The notes: generated from the letters alone by a model not told the origin. Counted from the first letter of the stretch, positions 1 to 5,636 are shown. The stretch: 5,714 nucleotides of DNA from Hyphomicrobiales bacterium (GCA_003164825.1 PLUH01000032.1:1025-6738); one strand, 5' to 3'. Made by a program: numbers and translations.

Positions 1-435
1 CCCGTCGCCGGATCGGTCGAGACGCTGGAAGCCACGGCAGATATCAATTTTACCACGACTTCGACGGAACCTATCTATCTCAATCTCGTCGACTACAACT
101 TCTCCGGTACAAGCTTCGCTTCTCTGACGCTCGAAGTCACCGCGAGCGATGGATTCAGCCACAATTTTACTTGCTCTACCCTGATTTGTGCAGAAAATTT
201 GTTTAACATGACAGATAACCCCTTGATTTTCGCTTCCGCAGGGGCTCAATTCGTCGATCTCACTTACTCTTATACGAGCGGCGGCGGAGACCCTCCCGGC
301 TTCGCCTTCAATTACAATATTGCCGACACGCCGTATTTCGGGTCAGGCGTGCCGGAGCCTTCGACCTGGGCGATGATGTTCCTCGGCTTCCTGGGCCTTG
401 GCTGGTTGGGCTATCGTCGCGCAAGAGTCGTCTAG
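1..435 (+). CDS. PEP-CTERM (PEPxxWA) sorting-domain protein, C-terminal part
   Basis: This is the 3' end of a gene that starts before the window; frame 1 is open from base 1 to the TAG at 433-435 (144 residues seen). The C-terminus has the exosortase sorting signal: a VPEPSTWAMM motif (visible residues 117-126), a hydrophobic glycine/leucine-rich membrane stretch (about 125-137) and a short basic end, GYRRAR. In this family the tail holds the exported protein at the inner membrane until an exosortase processes it, so the mature protein is probably secreted or in the envelope. The visible body is rich in Thr, Ser and Asn with alternating beta-like patterns and two cysteines (58 and 63), and has no catalytic motif I recognise. 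The first 420 bases are about 54% GC by hand count, clearly below the neighbouring genes. An internal TTG at 199 is in frame but is not the real start. The sorting tail is a firm call; the function is unknown. Confidence 0.88.
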   Translation, partial: PVAGSVETLEATADINFTTTSTEPIYLNLVDYNFSGTSFASLTLEVTASDGFSHNFTCSTLICAENLFNMTDNPLIFASAGAQFVDLTYSYTSGGGDPPGFAFNYNIADTPYFGSGVPEPSTWAMMFLGFLGLGWLGYRRARVV

Positions 436-445
436 GTCGCGAGCT

Positions 446-532
446 TGGTGCGGACGGCGGGGGTCGAACCCGCACAGCCTCGCGGCCGAGGGATTTTAAG
501 TCCCTTGCGTCTACCGGTTTCGCCACGTCCGC
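446..532 (-). tRNA. tRNA-Leu(UAA)
   Basis: Read on the minus strand, the gene starts with acceptor strand GCGGACG (532-526) and ends with the pairing CGTCCGC (456-450), discriminator A (449) and an encoded CCA (448-446). The anticodon arm is AGGGA-CTTAAAA-TCCCT, giving anticodon UAA (Leu). A long variable arm typical of class II tRNAs follows, then the T arm GCGGG-TTCGACC-CCCGC. All stems pair, so it looks functional. It lies tail to tail with the PEP-CTERM gene (10 bp between that stop codon and the CCA) and 57 bp downstream of the gpt stop on the same strand. I see no convincing promoter of its own. Confidence 0.97.
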
Positions 533-574
533 CTGGAGCGCGCTTGTTTCACATTTCGCCGCGAAAATGAACCT

Positions 575-605
575 CGCCGGCAAGACGGCTCAGCCGGGGC
601 CGGCG
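575..605 (-). terminator. Nested GC-rich hairpin over the gpt stop codon (possible terminator)
   Basis: An outer 7-bp perfect inverted repeat, CGCCGGC (575-581) with GCCGGCG (599-605), encloses an inner CGGC/GCCG stem (586-589 / 593-596). The three-base loop, 590-592, is the gpt stop codon. No U tract follows directly on the minus strand; the next bases are AGGTTCATTTT. It is therefore at best a weak or non-canonical terminator, or a transcript-end stabilising hairpin. Short GC-rich inverted repeats are common in such genomes. Confidence 0.3.
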
Positions 606-1120
606 ATCGGCGGCTGGAAGGCGAGGCCCATGTCCCAGGGAAAATAGATCCAGGTGTCCTGGCTGACTTCGGTGATGAAGGTGTCGACCAGCGGCCGTCC
701 GAGCGGCTTGGCGTAGACGGTGGCGAAATGGGCTCTCGGCAGCATCTCGCGCACCATCTTGGCGGTCGCGCCGGTATCGACGAGGTCGTCGACGATCAGG
801 ATCTTCGCCCCGTCATTGAGGCGGGCGATCTCCGGGGCGATCGCCTTGAGCAGCTTGAGGCCCCCTTGCGTCTTGTAGTCGTGATAGGAGGCGATGCAGA
901 CGGTCTCGATCACCCTCACTTCGAGCTCCCGCGCGACGATCGCCGCTGGGACGAGACCGCCGCGGGTAATGGCGACGATGGCGTCGAACGGGCCCGCCGA
1001 AGCGAGGCGCCAGGCGAGCGCGCGCGCGTCGCGGTGGAACTGGTCCCATGAAACCGGAAAGGCCTTGTCGCGGGCAGCGGTCAAATGTCGGCTCCCTGGC
1101 GTGAGGATCGCCTTCTCCAT
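590..1120 (-). CDS. gpt: Xanthine phosphoribosyltransferase (XGPRT)
   Basis: This purine-salvage enzyme transfers phosphoribose from PRPP to xanthine and guanine, giving XMP and GMP; it is cytoplasmic or membrane-associated. With the ATG at 1120 the protein has 176 residues. It shows ITRGGLVPAA (51-60), the PRPP-binding loop ILIVDDLVDTGAT (107-119) with its paired aspartates, YAKPLGRPLVD (136-146) and DTWIYFPWDMG (155-165). These match the layout of E. coli Gpt (152 residues), which I recall having the same VCIxSY, DDLVDTG and QDTWI..PWDMG blocks. The start is uncertain. ATG 1120 has no clear Shine-Dalgarno sequence, GTG 1168 gives 192 residues, and TTG 1084 has GGGAG seven bases upstream and gives 164 residues, nearer the family length. 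The gene lies 77 bp downstream of the CinA-like gene on the same strand, so the two probably form an operon. Confidence 0.95.
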   Translation of the reverse strand: MEKAILTPGSRHLTAARDKAFPVSWDQFHRDARALAWRLASAGPFDAIVAITRGGLVPAAIVARELEVRVIETVCIASYHDYKTQGGLKLLKAIAPEIARLNDGAKILIVDDLVDTGATAKMVREMLPRAHFATVYAKPLGRPLVDTFITEVSQDTWIYFPWDMGLAFQPPIAGPG

Positions 1121-1197
1121 AGCAAGGGCGACGGCGAGGGGCGAGCAGCCGCCGCGCTGGATCAACACCTTTCGCTTTGGCGGTCGCCGGGCGCGCC

Positions 1198-1950
1198 TCA
1201 GCGGGCCGCGGCGTCTCGCGAAAACTCGGCGAGCATGGCCTCGACCGCCGCCTTCGCCGCCGCAACGGCGCTCTCGTCCTTGCCGCGCACCACGATCTGG
1301 TTGTTGAAGCGCCCGTCCCTGTAAGACGGATAGGACCCGATCGACACATTGGCATGGGCGGCGGCGATCACGCCGAGCGCGTCGCCGTACCGGCCCTCCG
1401 GAATCCCGCCCGCCTCGATCGTCTCGACCCGCATTGCGGCGCCCGTTTTCATCGACTTCACGGCGAAGTCGAGCATTGCCTGCATGACGGCGGGGACGCC
1501 GGCCATGACATACACGTTGCCGATGCGAAAACCCGGCGCGATCGAGACCGGGTTCTCGATCAGCTCGGCAGTCGCCGGGATGCGCGCCATGCGCCGCCGC
1601 GCGGGCGTCAGATCGCCGGTCGCGTAGCGCTGGAGCATGGCGGCGATAACCCGCGGGTCTTCGCCGATCGGGACGCCGAAGGCGCGCGCGACCGCGTCGG
1701 CGGTGATGTCGTCGTGGGTCGGCCCGATGCCCCCGGTCGTCACCACGTAGTCATAACGCGGTCTCAGCGCGTTGATGGCCGCGACGATCTCGTCCTCGAC
1801 GTCGGGGACGACGCGCGCCTCCTTAACGTCGACGCCGATCTTCGTCAGATACTCGGCAATATAGCCGAGGTTGCGGTCCTTGGTGCGGCCGGAGAGGATT
1901 TCGTCGCCGATCACGAGCACGGCGGCGGTCACGGTCGTCGGTTTGTCCAT
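1198..1950 (-). CDS. CinA-like / molybdopterin-binding (MoaB/MogA-fold) domain protein
   Basis: The 250-residue protein is the N-terminal CinA domain, with the MoaB/MogA molybdopterin-binding fold. It carries VLVIGDEILSGRTKD near the N-terminus (11-25), TTGGIGPTHDD (71-81), IPATAELIENP (124-134) and VYVMAGVPAVM (146-156), the usual order of conserved blocks. Full-length CinA proteins are about 400 residues because of a C-terminal PncC-type nicotinamide-nucleotide amidase domain. That domain is absent here, and the gene ends cleanly with TGA, so this is the single-domain form often labelled competence/damage-inducible protein A. In such stand-alone versions the true substrate is not established: pterin binding or a nucleotide pyrophosphatase activity are both possible, and a competence role should not be assumed. 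The ATG at 1950 is supported by AAAGGA eight bases upstream (1959-1964 on the plus strand). It faces map across a divergent promoter region and precedes gpt. Confidence 0.92.
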   Translation of the reverse strand: MDKPTTVTAAVLVIGDEILSGRTKDRNLGYIAEYLTKIGVDVKEARVVPDVEDEIVAAINALRPRYDYVVTTGGIGPTHDDITADAVARAFGVPIGEDPRVIAAMLQRYATGDLTPARRRMARIPATAELIENPVSIAPGFRIGNVYVMAGVPAVMQAMLDFAVKSMKTGAAMRVETIEAGGIPEGRYGDALGVIAAAHANVSIGSYPSYRDGRFNNQIVVRGKDESAVAAAKAAVEAMLAEFSRDAAAR

Positions 1951-2127
1951 CGCCAGGTTCCTTTGGCGCGCGAGGCAGCAAGGCGCGAGGCTATCATGAA
2001 GTCAGGGAAAGTCTGCCGCCCGCGCGCGGAGCGAAGGAATCCTCGCGGGCCCACGCGGGCGCCTTGTGTTCGACGCGAAGCAGGGCATATGTGTAAGGTT
2101 TCCGAAAGACGGCAAGGGAACGGTGCG
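1951..2127. promoter_or_regulatory. Divergent intergenic region, CinA-like gene / map
   Basis: These 177 bp must hold the promoters for the leftward cinA-like/gpt unit and the rightward map/radC unit. A possible map promoter is TTGTGT (2064-2069), 18 bases, then TATGTG (2088-2093), but the match to sigma-70 consensus is poor. The map ribosome site AAGGGA (2114-2119) and the leftward AAAGGA (1959-1964) are clearer. GCCCGCG (2018-2024) can pair with either of two CGCGGGC copies (2044-2050, 2054-2060). GGCGCGCGAGGC (1965-1976) is loosely repeated as GGCGCGAGGC (1982-1991). No operator of a known regulator was recognised. Confidence 0.4.
2114..2119 (+). promoter_or_regulatory. Shine-Dalgarno site that sets the map start
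   Basis: AAGGGA ends eight bases before the GTG at 2128. No comparable site precedes the upstream in-frame ATG at 2089, so this site favours the GTG as the real start of map. Confidence 0.6.
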
Positions 2128-2961
2128 GTGACGACCTCGACGACATTCGTGCAAGCGGGCGACAAGGTCGGCCGCCGCAGCGGGCAGATCCGGTTGTATC
2201 GGCCGGAAGATTTCGTCCCGATGCGCAAGGCTGGGGCGCTGACCGCGGAGGCGCTCGACCTGATAGGGCCGCTCGTCAAACCCGGGGTCACGACCGCGAG
2301 CCTCGATAAGTTCGTGTTCGAGTTCGCGCGCGATCACGACGCCTACCCGGCGCCGCTCAATTATCGTGGCTATCGCAAGTCGGTCTGCATTTCGATCAAC
2401 CATGTCGTCTGCCACGGCATTCCCGACGACAAGCCGCTGCGCGACGGCGACATCCTCAACATCGACGTGACCCTGATCGTCGACGGCTGGCACGGCGACG
2501 CGAGCCGGATGTTCATCGCCGGCGAGGCGCCGCGGCGCGCGCAGCGCCTGATCGACGTCACCTACGAGGCGATGATGCGCGGGATCGAGGCAATCAAGCC
2601 CGGCGCGACGACCGGCGACATCGGTTTCGCCATCCAGACCTACGCCGAGGCGGAGCGCTGCTCGGTGGTGCGCGATTTTTGCGGCCACGGCCTCGGCCGA
2701 TTGTTCCACGACGAACCGAACATCCTCCATGTCGGGCGGAAGGGCGAAGGCGCTCCGCTTCGCCCCGGCATGTTCTTCACCGTCGAGCCAATGATCAATC
2801 TCGGGGGTTACGGGGTGAAGATTCTCTCCGACGGCTGGACGGCGGTGACGCGCGACCGATCGCTGTCGGCGCAATTCGAGCATACGGTCGGGGTGACCGA
2901 GACGGGGTACGAGATTTTCACCCTTTCGCCCACGGGGGCCGACCGCGCGCCGATCCGATGA
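2128..2961 (+). CDS. map: Type I methionine aminopeptidase
   Basis: This cytoplasmic metalloenzyme removes the initiator methionine from new proteins. The 277-residue product has all five expected metal ligands: D113 (in NIDVT), D124 (in WHGDASRMF), H187 (in CGHGLG), E220 (in FFTVEPM) and E251 (in AQFEHTV). Their spacings (11, then 33 and 31 between the last three) equal those of the E. coli enzyme's D97, D108, H171, E204 and E235. The substrate-contacting histidines H96 (VVCHGIP) and H194 (LFHDEP) are also present. I chose the GTG at 2128 because AAGGGA lies eight bases upstream. The frame stays open far to the left, through an ATG at 2089 and into the antisense of the CinA-like gene, but the extra residues look like random Arg-rich sequence. 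The stop codon overlaps the radC start as ATGA, so the two are probably coupled. The enzyme family is nearly certain; the exact start is likely. Confidence 0.96.
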   Translation: MTTSTTFVQAGDKVGRRSGQIRLYRPEDFVPMRKAGALTAEALDLIGPLVKPGVTTASLDKFVFEFARDHDAYPAPLNYRGYRKSVCISINHVVCHGIPDDKPLRDGDILNIDVTLIVDGWHGDASRMFIAGEAPRRAQRLIDVTYEAMMRGIEAIKPGATTGDIGFAIQTYAEAERCSVVRDFCGHGLGRLFHDEPNILHVGRKGEGAPLRPGMFFTVEPMINLGGYGVKILSDGWTAVTRDRSLSAQFEHTVGVTETGYEIFTLSPTGADRAPIR

Positions 2962-3773
2962 CCTCGGAAGCCGGCAGGGACGCCAAGACTTATCACGGGC
3001 GCCGCGGAGGACGGCGTATCCAGCTGCACGAGGCCGGCGCGCCGGCGCCGGCGGCAGGCCGGCCGCAGTCGCCCCCAGAGCCGGAGGGCGGCGAGGGCGA
3101 AGCGCCGCATTATCATGGCCACCGCGAGCGGCTCAGGTCGCGCCTCAGGGAAGCCGGCGCTGGCGCCCTCGCCGATTACGAACTCCTCGAACTGATCCTC
3201 TTTCGCGCCATCCCGCGCCGCGACGTGAAGCCGCTGGCGAAGGCCCTTGTCACCCGCTTCGGCTCGTTCGCCGAGGCGATCGCGGCGGAGCCGGGACGGT
3301 TAGCCGAAGTCGAGGGGATGAGCGCGGGCGCGGTCGCCGAGTTCAAGATCGTCGAGGCCGCGGCGCAGCGCTTCGCCAAGGGCGCGGTCAAGAAGCGGCT
3401 GCCGATGGGCTCGTGGAGCGAGGTGATCGACTACTGCCGCACGTCGATGGCGTTCGAGGGGCGTGAAATCTTCCGGGTCCTCTTTCTCGACCGGAAGAAT
3501 GGGCTGATCGCCGACGAGATTCAAGGGTCGGGCACCGTCGATCACACTCCGGTCTACCCGCGCGAAGTTATGCGCCGGGCGCTCGAACTGTCGGCGACCG
3601 CGATCGTGCTGGTGCACAATCACCCCTCCGGCGATCCGACGCCATCGACCCAAGACATCAAGATGACCTTGGAGATAATCGCCGTCGCCAAGACGTTGGG
3701 CCTCGCCGTCCACGACCACATCATCGTCGGCCGCGACGGCCACGCGTCGCTGCGCGGCATGAAGCTGATCTGA
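2958..3773 (+). CDS. radC: RadC family JAB/JAMM-domain protein
   Basis: The 271-residue protein has the RadC (UPF0758) layout: a variable Pro/Gly/Glu-rich extension (about 1-50), a helical and helix-hairpin-helix-like part starting at YHGHRERLR (52-60) through about 140, and a C-terminal JAB/JAMM metalloprotease-fold domain (about 150-271). The JAMM motif is intact: H220-N-H222-P-S-G-D followed by D233, with a likely upstream glutamate at E170 before FRVLFLD. RadC was once called a DNA-repair protein, but that role was withdrawn in E. coli and its real activity is unsettled. Metal-dependent hydrolase activity is inferred from the fold. The ATG at 2958 overlaps the map TGA (ATGA) and there is no strong Shine-Dalgarno sequence, pointing to translational coupling. 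The N-terminal extension holds what looks like a degenerate copy of the domain-start motif at residues 12-32. No obvious terminator follows the TGA. Confidence 0.95.
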   Translation: MTSEAGRDAKTYHGRRGGRRIQLHEAGAPAPAAGRPQSPPEPEGGEGEAPHYHGHRERLRSRLREAGAGALADYELLELILFRAIPRRDVKPLAKALVTRFGSFAEAIAAEPGRLAEVEGMSAGAVAEFKIVEAAAQRFAKGAVKKRLPMGSWSEVIDYCRTSMAFEGREIFRVLFLDRKNGLIADEIQGSGTVDHTPVYPREVMRRALELSATAIVLVHNHPSGDPTPSTQDIKMTLEIIAVAKTLGLAVHDHIIVGRDGHASLRGMKLI

Positions 3774-3908
3774 TCGCTGGCGCGGGAAGGAGCCGAGAGA
3801 AGAAAAAAGCGAAATGTCTTGCGATAATCAGAAATATCGCGCTATCCTCTGCGGGAAGCCCGATTGTGGAGCGGGAGGAGCGGCGCGGTTCGATCGGACC
3901 CTGTTTTG
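3774..3908. other. radC-IS66 intergenic segment with a small ORF and a short inverted repeat
   Basis: These 135 bp between the radC stop and the left IS end have no recognisable gene. They contain a purine-rich stretch (3785-3810), a 6-bp inverted repeat GCGATA (3821-3826) / TATCGC (3835-3840) with an 8-base loop, and an ATG at 3814. That ATG opens a 32-codon frame ending in a TAA inside the IS terminal repeat. The inverted repeat has no U tract on the plus strand, so it is not a clear radC terminator. The frame could be the remnant of a gene cut by the IS, or chance. Confidence 0.4.
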
Positions 3909-3932
3909 GTAACCGGGGCAGATTGCCGGGCG
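3909..3932 (+). repeat. IS66 left terminal inverted repeat (IRL)
   Basis: These 24 bp are the inverted copy of 5613-5636 with a single mismatch: GGGGCAG here against GGGGCAA at the other end, read inward. The TAA at 3910-3912 inside this repeat closes the small ORF that begins at 3814. Confidence 0.93.
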
Positions 3933-3936
3933 TTGG

Positions 3937-5574
3937 TCAGGTTGGAGGGGGAGTGAGGAGGGTTGCGAGGTGTGGGACGGGGGGTCCTGGAATGGCGAGC
4001 CGGTCGCCGAGATAGTCGAAGAAGGGGATTTTGAGTTTGATGCAGGTCCTGGCGAGGCCGAGCATGACGTCGCGAGCTTGTCTGCCCTTTTCGCTGACGG
4101 TTCCGCCGGAGATTTTGCGCTTGGTGACGAAGGCGCGGATATCGTTTTCCGAGGCGTTGGTGTTGAGGGGGATTTCCGGCCGTTCGAGTACGCGCAGAAG
4201 TTCGTCTTTGCGCCCGAGGAGGCGCTTCAACAGACGGTCGAGCATCGCATAGCCGGTTCGGCGCTTGAAGATGCGATCGAATTGCCCGCGCAGGAGGCTC
4301 GCCTGTTGCGGGCTCGGGGCGCGCTTGTACTCCTTCAAGCGCCGATAGAACCACCAGATCATCCGCCGGGCGACCTCGACGGCGTTGCTTTGCTTATCGT
4401 TGGCGGGAACAAGCTTATGGACGAGGCGCTCGGCGTGGACCCAGCAGAGCGCGTGATCGCCGAGGCGGAACTGGCCGGCGTCGTCGGAGACGATGACGGC
4501 ATGTCCGAGCAGGCCCTCGGCCTCGATGGCTCCCCACAGCGCCGCTTCGCTGGTCGCCCGCACCGGGTCGGGCGTCGCTCTGAGATCGGCGATGCCGAGC
4601 GCGCGCAAGTGCTCCATCCATTGCTCGTGCGTGCCGAACGCCAGCGAAGCATGGCCGGCGAGCTTGTCGATGACGTCGCGCGGCAGATCAGCGCCGCGCA
4701 TGTAGGCGATCGCCGCCGCGTTGATCACATAGCGGGCCCCGCCGCCAAGCAGACGACCCAAGAAAGCCAAGCGCGATTTCCCGCACCCGGTGCGGAATGC
4801 GGCGAACCGATCGGAGCCGATGTGGGTGGTGAAACAGCCCTTGCCGGCATGGCGCGCGCCGGTGTCGTCGACGGTGATGAAGGGCGCGCCGGCAAGTCCC
4901 GCCCGCAGCACCGCTTCATCTTCGCTGCGGAAGCTGTCGAGCTTGGCGGTCACAAGCCGCACCACCTGGCGCTTGGAGATCATAAGACCAAGGCCGGTCA
5001 GAAGCGACACCATCCTCTCGCAGGTCATCTGGCCCTGAAAATGAAGCATCAGCACCAGACGATGCAGATGCGGACCGCAGCCCCCGACAATCCCCGCCGG
5101 CAGCGGCGCAATCAGCCGCTCGCCGTCCGGCGTCTCCCACCGCTCGCGCCGATAGCGCGTCGTTTCGGCCTTCAGCACCAGGTCCTGAACCATGATGTCC
5201 TCGAAGCCCTTATGGCGCGAGCCCGCCGGAGCGGCGACCGAAAGCGTCTCCGTGCGGTCAACCGAAAGCTTGGAGACCCCGGGGCCGCGCCGCCGCTTCG
5301 ACGCCCCATCCTCGTCGCGCTCGGCTCCGCCCTCTGGCCGATCCGTCGCCCTCTCCATTCCGGAAGGCTTCATCGGCGGACGCGGCGGCAATTGCTTCAG
5401 CCGCGCGATCTCGTCCTTCAGCGTCTGGTTCTCAACCCGCAGCCCCACCAACGCCGCGCTGACCTTCTCATTCTCCGCCCGCAACCGCTTCACTTCGCCA
5501 ACCAATCGGCGAACCAGCCCGACCAACTCGGTCGGCGTCATGCATTCAAGCGAATCCCTTGCCCCACTCGACAT
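3937..5574 (-). CDS. IS66-family transposase (TnpC-like, DDE)
   Basis: The 545-residue DDE transposase catalyses movement of the surrounding element. The N-terminus (about 14-62) is a Leu/Glu/Lys-rich coiled coil, followed by a Pro- and charge-rich linker (62-105). The catalytic core shows FITVDDTGARH (232-241, first Asp D236 or D237), VIVSDDAGQF (360-369, second Asp D364 or D365) followed by CWVHAERLVHK (377-387), and NTNASENDIRAF (471-482, Glu E477). The last two blocks are typical of IS66 transposases. The C-terminal motif KRKISGGTVSEKGRQARD follows. The CxxC-type zinc-finger pattern seen in many TnpC proteins is not visible. The ATG at 5574 is the first in frame after an in-frame stop; the ATG at 5541 (534 residues, starting MTPTELVG) is equally possible, and neither has a well-spaced Shine-Dalgarno sequence. 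The frame is intact. Confidence 0.95.
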   Translation of the reverse strand: MSSGARDSLECMTPTELVGLVRRLVGEVKRLRAENEKVSAALVGLRVENQTLKDEIARLKQLPPRPPMKPSGMERATDRPEGGAERDEDGASKRRRGPGVSKLSVDRTETLSVAAPAGSRHKGFEDIMVQDLVLKAETTRYRRERWETPDGERLIAPLPAGIVGGCGPHLHRLVLMLHFQGQMTCERMVSLLTGLGLMISKRQVVRLVTAKLDSFRSEDEAVLRAGLAGAPFITVDDTGARHAGKGCFTTHIGSDRFAAFRTGCGKSRLAFLGRLLGGGARYVINAAAIAYMRGADLPRDVIDKLAGHASLAFGTHEQWMEHLRALGIADLRATPDPVRATSEAALWGAIEAEGLLGHAVIVSDDAGQFRLGDHALCWVHAERLVHKLVPANDKQSNAVEVARRMIWWFYRRLKEYKRAPSPQQASLLRGQFDRIFKRRTGYAMLDRLLKRLLGRKDELLRVLERPEIPLNTNASENDIRAFVTKRKISGGTVSEKGRQARDVMLGLARTCIKLKIPFFDYLGDRLAIPGPPVPHLATLLTPPPT

Positions 5575-5587
5575 GCATCGCTTGAAT
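5544..5587 (-). promoter_or_regulatory. Hairpin and mini-ORF at the transposase translation start
   Basis: A perfect 10-bp inverted repeat (5544-5553 with 5578-5587, 24-base loop) would form in the transposase mRNA. The start codon at 5574 and the AAGGGA sequence lie in the loop, and the ATG at 5541 lies two bases past the stem. An out-of-frame ATG at 5578 opens a 10-codon ORF (MHVEWGKGFA) whose TGA (5548-5546) lies four bases before ATG 5541. This could limit transposase translation. The layout is seen in the sequence; the function is inferred. Confidence 0.35.
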
Positions 5588-5612
5588 CAAGCCTTCGTTA
5601 ACACTCTCTTTC

Positions 5613-5636
5613 CGCCCGGCAATTTGCCCCGGTTAC
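5613..5636 (-). repeat. IS66 right terminal inverted repeat (IRR)
   Basis: This is the inverted partner of 3909-3932 (23/24). Its core GGCAAATTGCC is itself an 11-bp dyad, while the left repeat has the imperfect GGCAGATTGCC; such a dyad could be part of the transposase-binding site. Minus-strand TTGCCG (5622-5617) followed after 15 bases by TTAACG (5601-5596) is a weak candidate for the transposase promoter. Confidence 0.93.

Larger units (their letters stand above)
3909..5636 (-). mobile_element. Complete IS66-family insertion sequence, single-transposase type
   Basis: The element is bounded by imperfect 24-bp terminal inverted repeats starting GTAACCGGGGCA (23 of 24 match), encloses one full-length IS66-like transposase and is 1728 bp long. 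Classic IS66 elements carry tnpA, tnpB and tnpC; here only the tnpC-like gene is present, as in the ISBst12-type subgroup. The GTAA tip fits the family. IS66 insertions normally make an 8-bp target duplication, but the flanks are CTGTTTTG (3901-3908) and ACGATGAA (5637-5644), which do not match. The transposase stop codon begins only four bases inside the left repeat, so the element is very compact. It sits between radC and tRNA-Arg(CCG). The transposase has no frameshift or premature stop, so it could still be active. Confidence 0.93.

Noticed and set aside
308..583. 91-codon minus-strand ORF covering the tRNA-Leu gene
   Set aside because: It overlaps a clear tRNA and the sorting tail of the PEP-CTERM gene, and its protein looks like random Arg/Pro/Ser-rich sequence.
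2018..2060. GCCCGCG with two CGCGGGC copies as an operator
   Set aside because: Such short G/C-only repeats are expected by chance here and match no regulator site that I know.
1177..2127. Long N-terminal extension of the map frame
   Set aside because: It is antisense to the CinA-like gene in the same register and reads as Arg/His/Asp-rich noise. MetAP homology and a good ribosome site support GTG 2128.
2002..2883. 293-codon minus-strand ORF opposite map
   Set aside because: It is a shadow of map in a GC-rich genome, with no domain, and map is certain by its metal ligands.
3821..3840. GCGATA/TATCGC inverted repeat as a radC terminator
   Set aside because: The stem is only 6 bp, AT-containing, and not followed by a U tract on the plus strand.
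3842..4354. 170-codon ORF in another frame near the left IS end, considered as a possible tnpA/tnpB
   Set aside because: It lies wholly inside the transposase region and has the composition of a frame shadow (Arg/Pro/Thr-rich), with no TnpA or TnpB motifs.
3970..5601. 543-codon open frame on the plus strand opposite the transposase
   Set aside because: It is in codon register with the transposase, so it stays open only because that gene uses no TTA, CTA or TCA codons, which are rare in GC-rich genomes. The translation has no recognisable domain.
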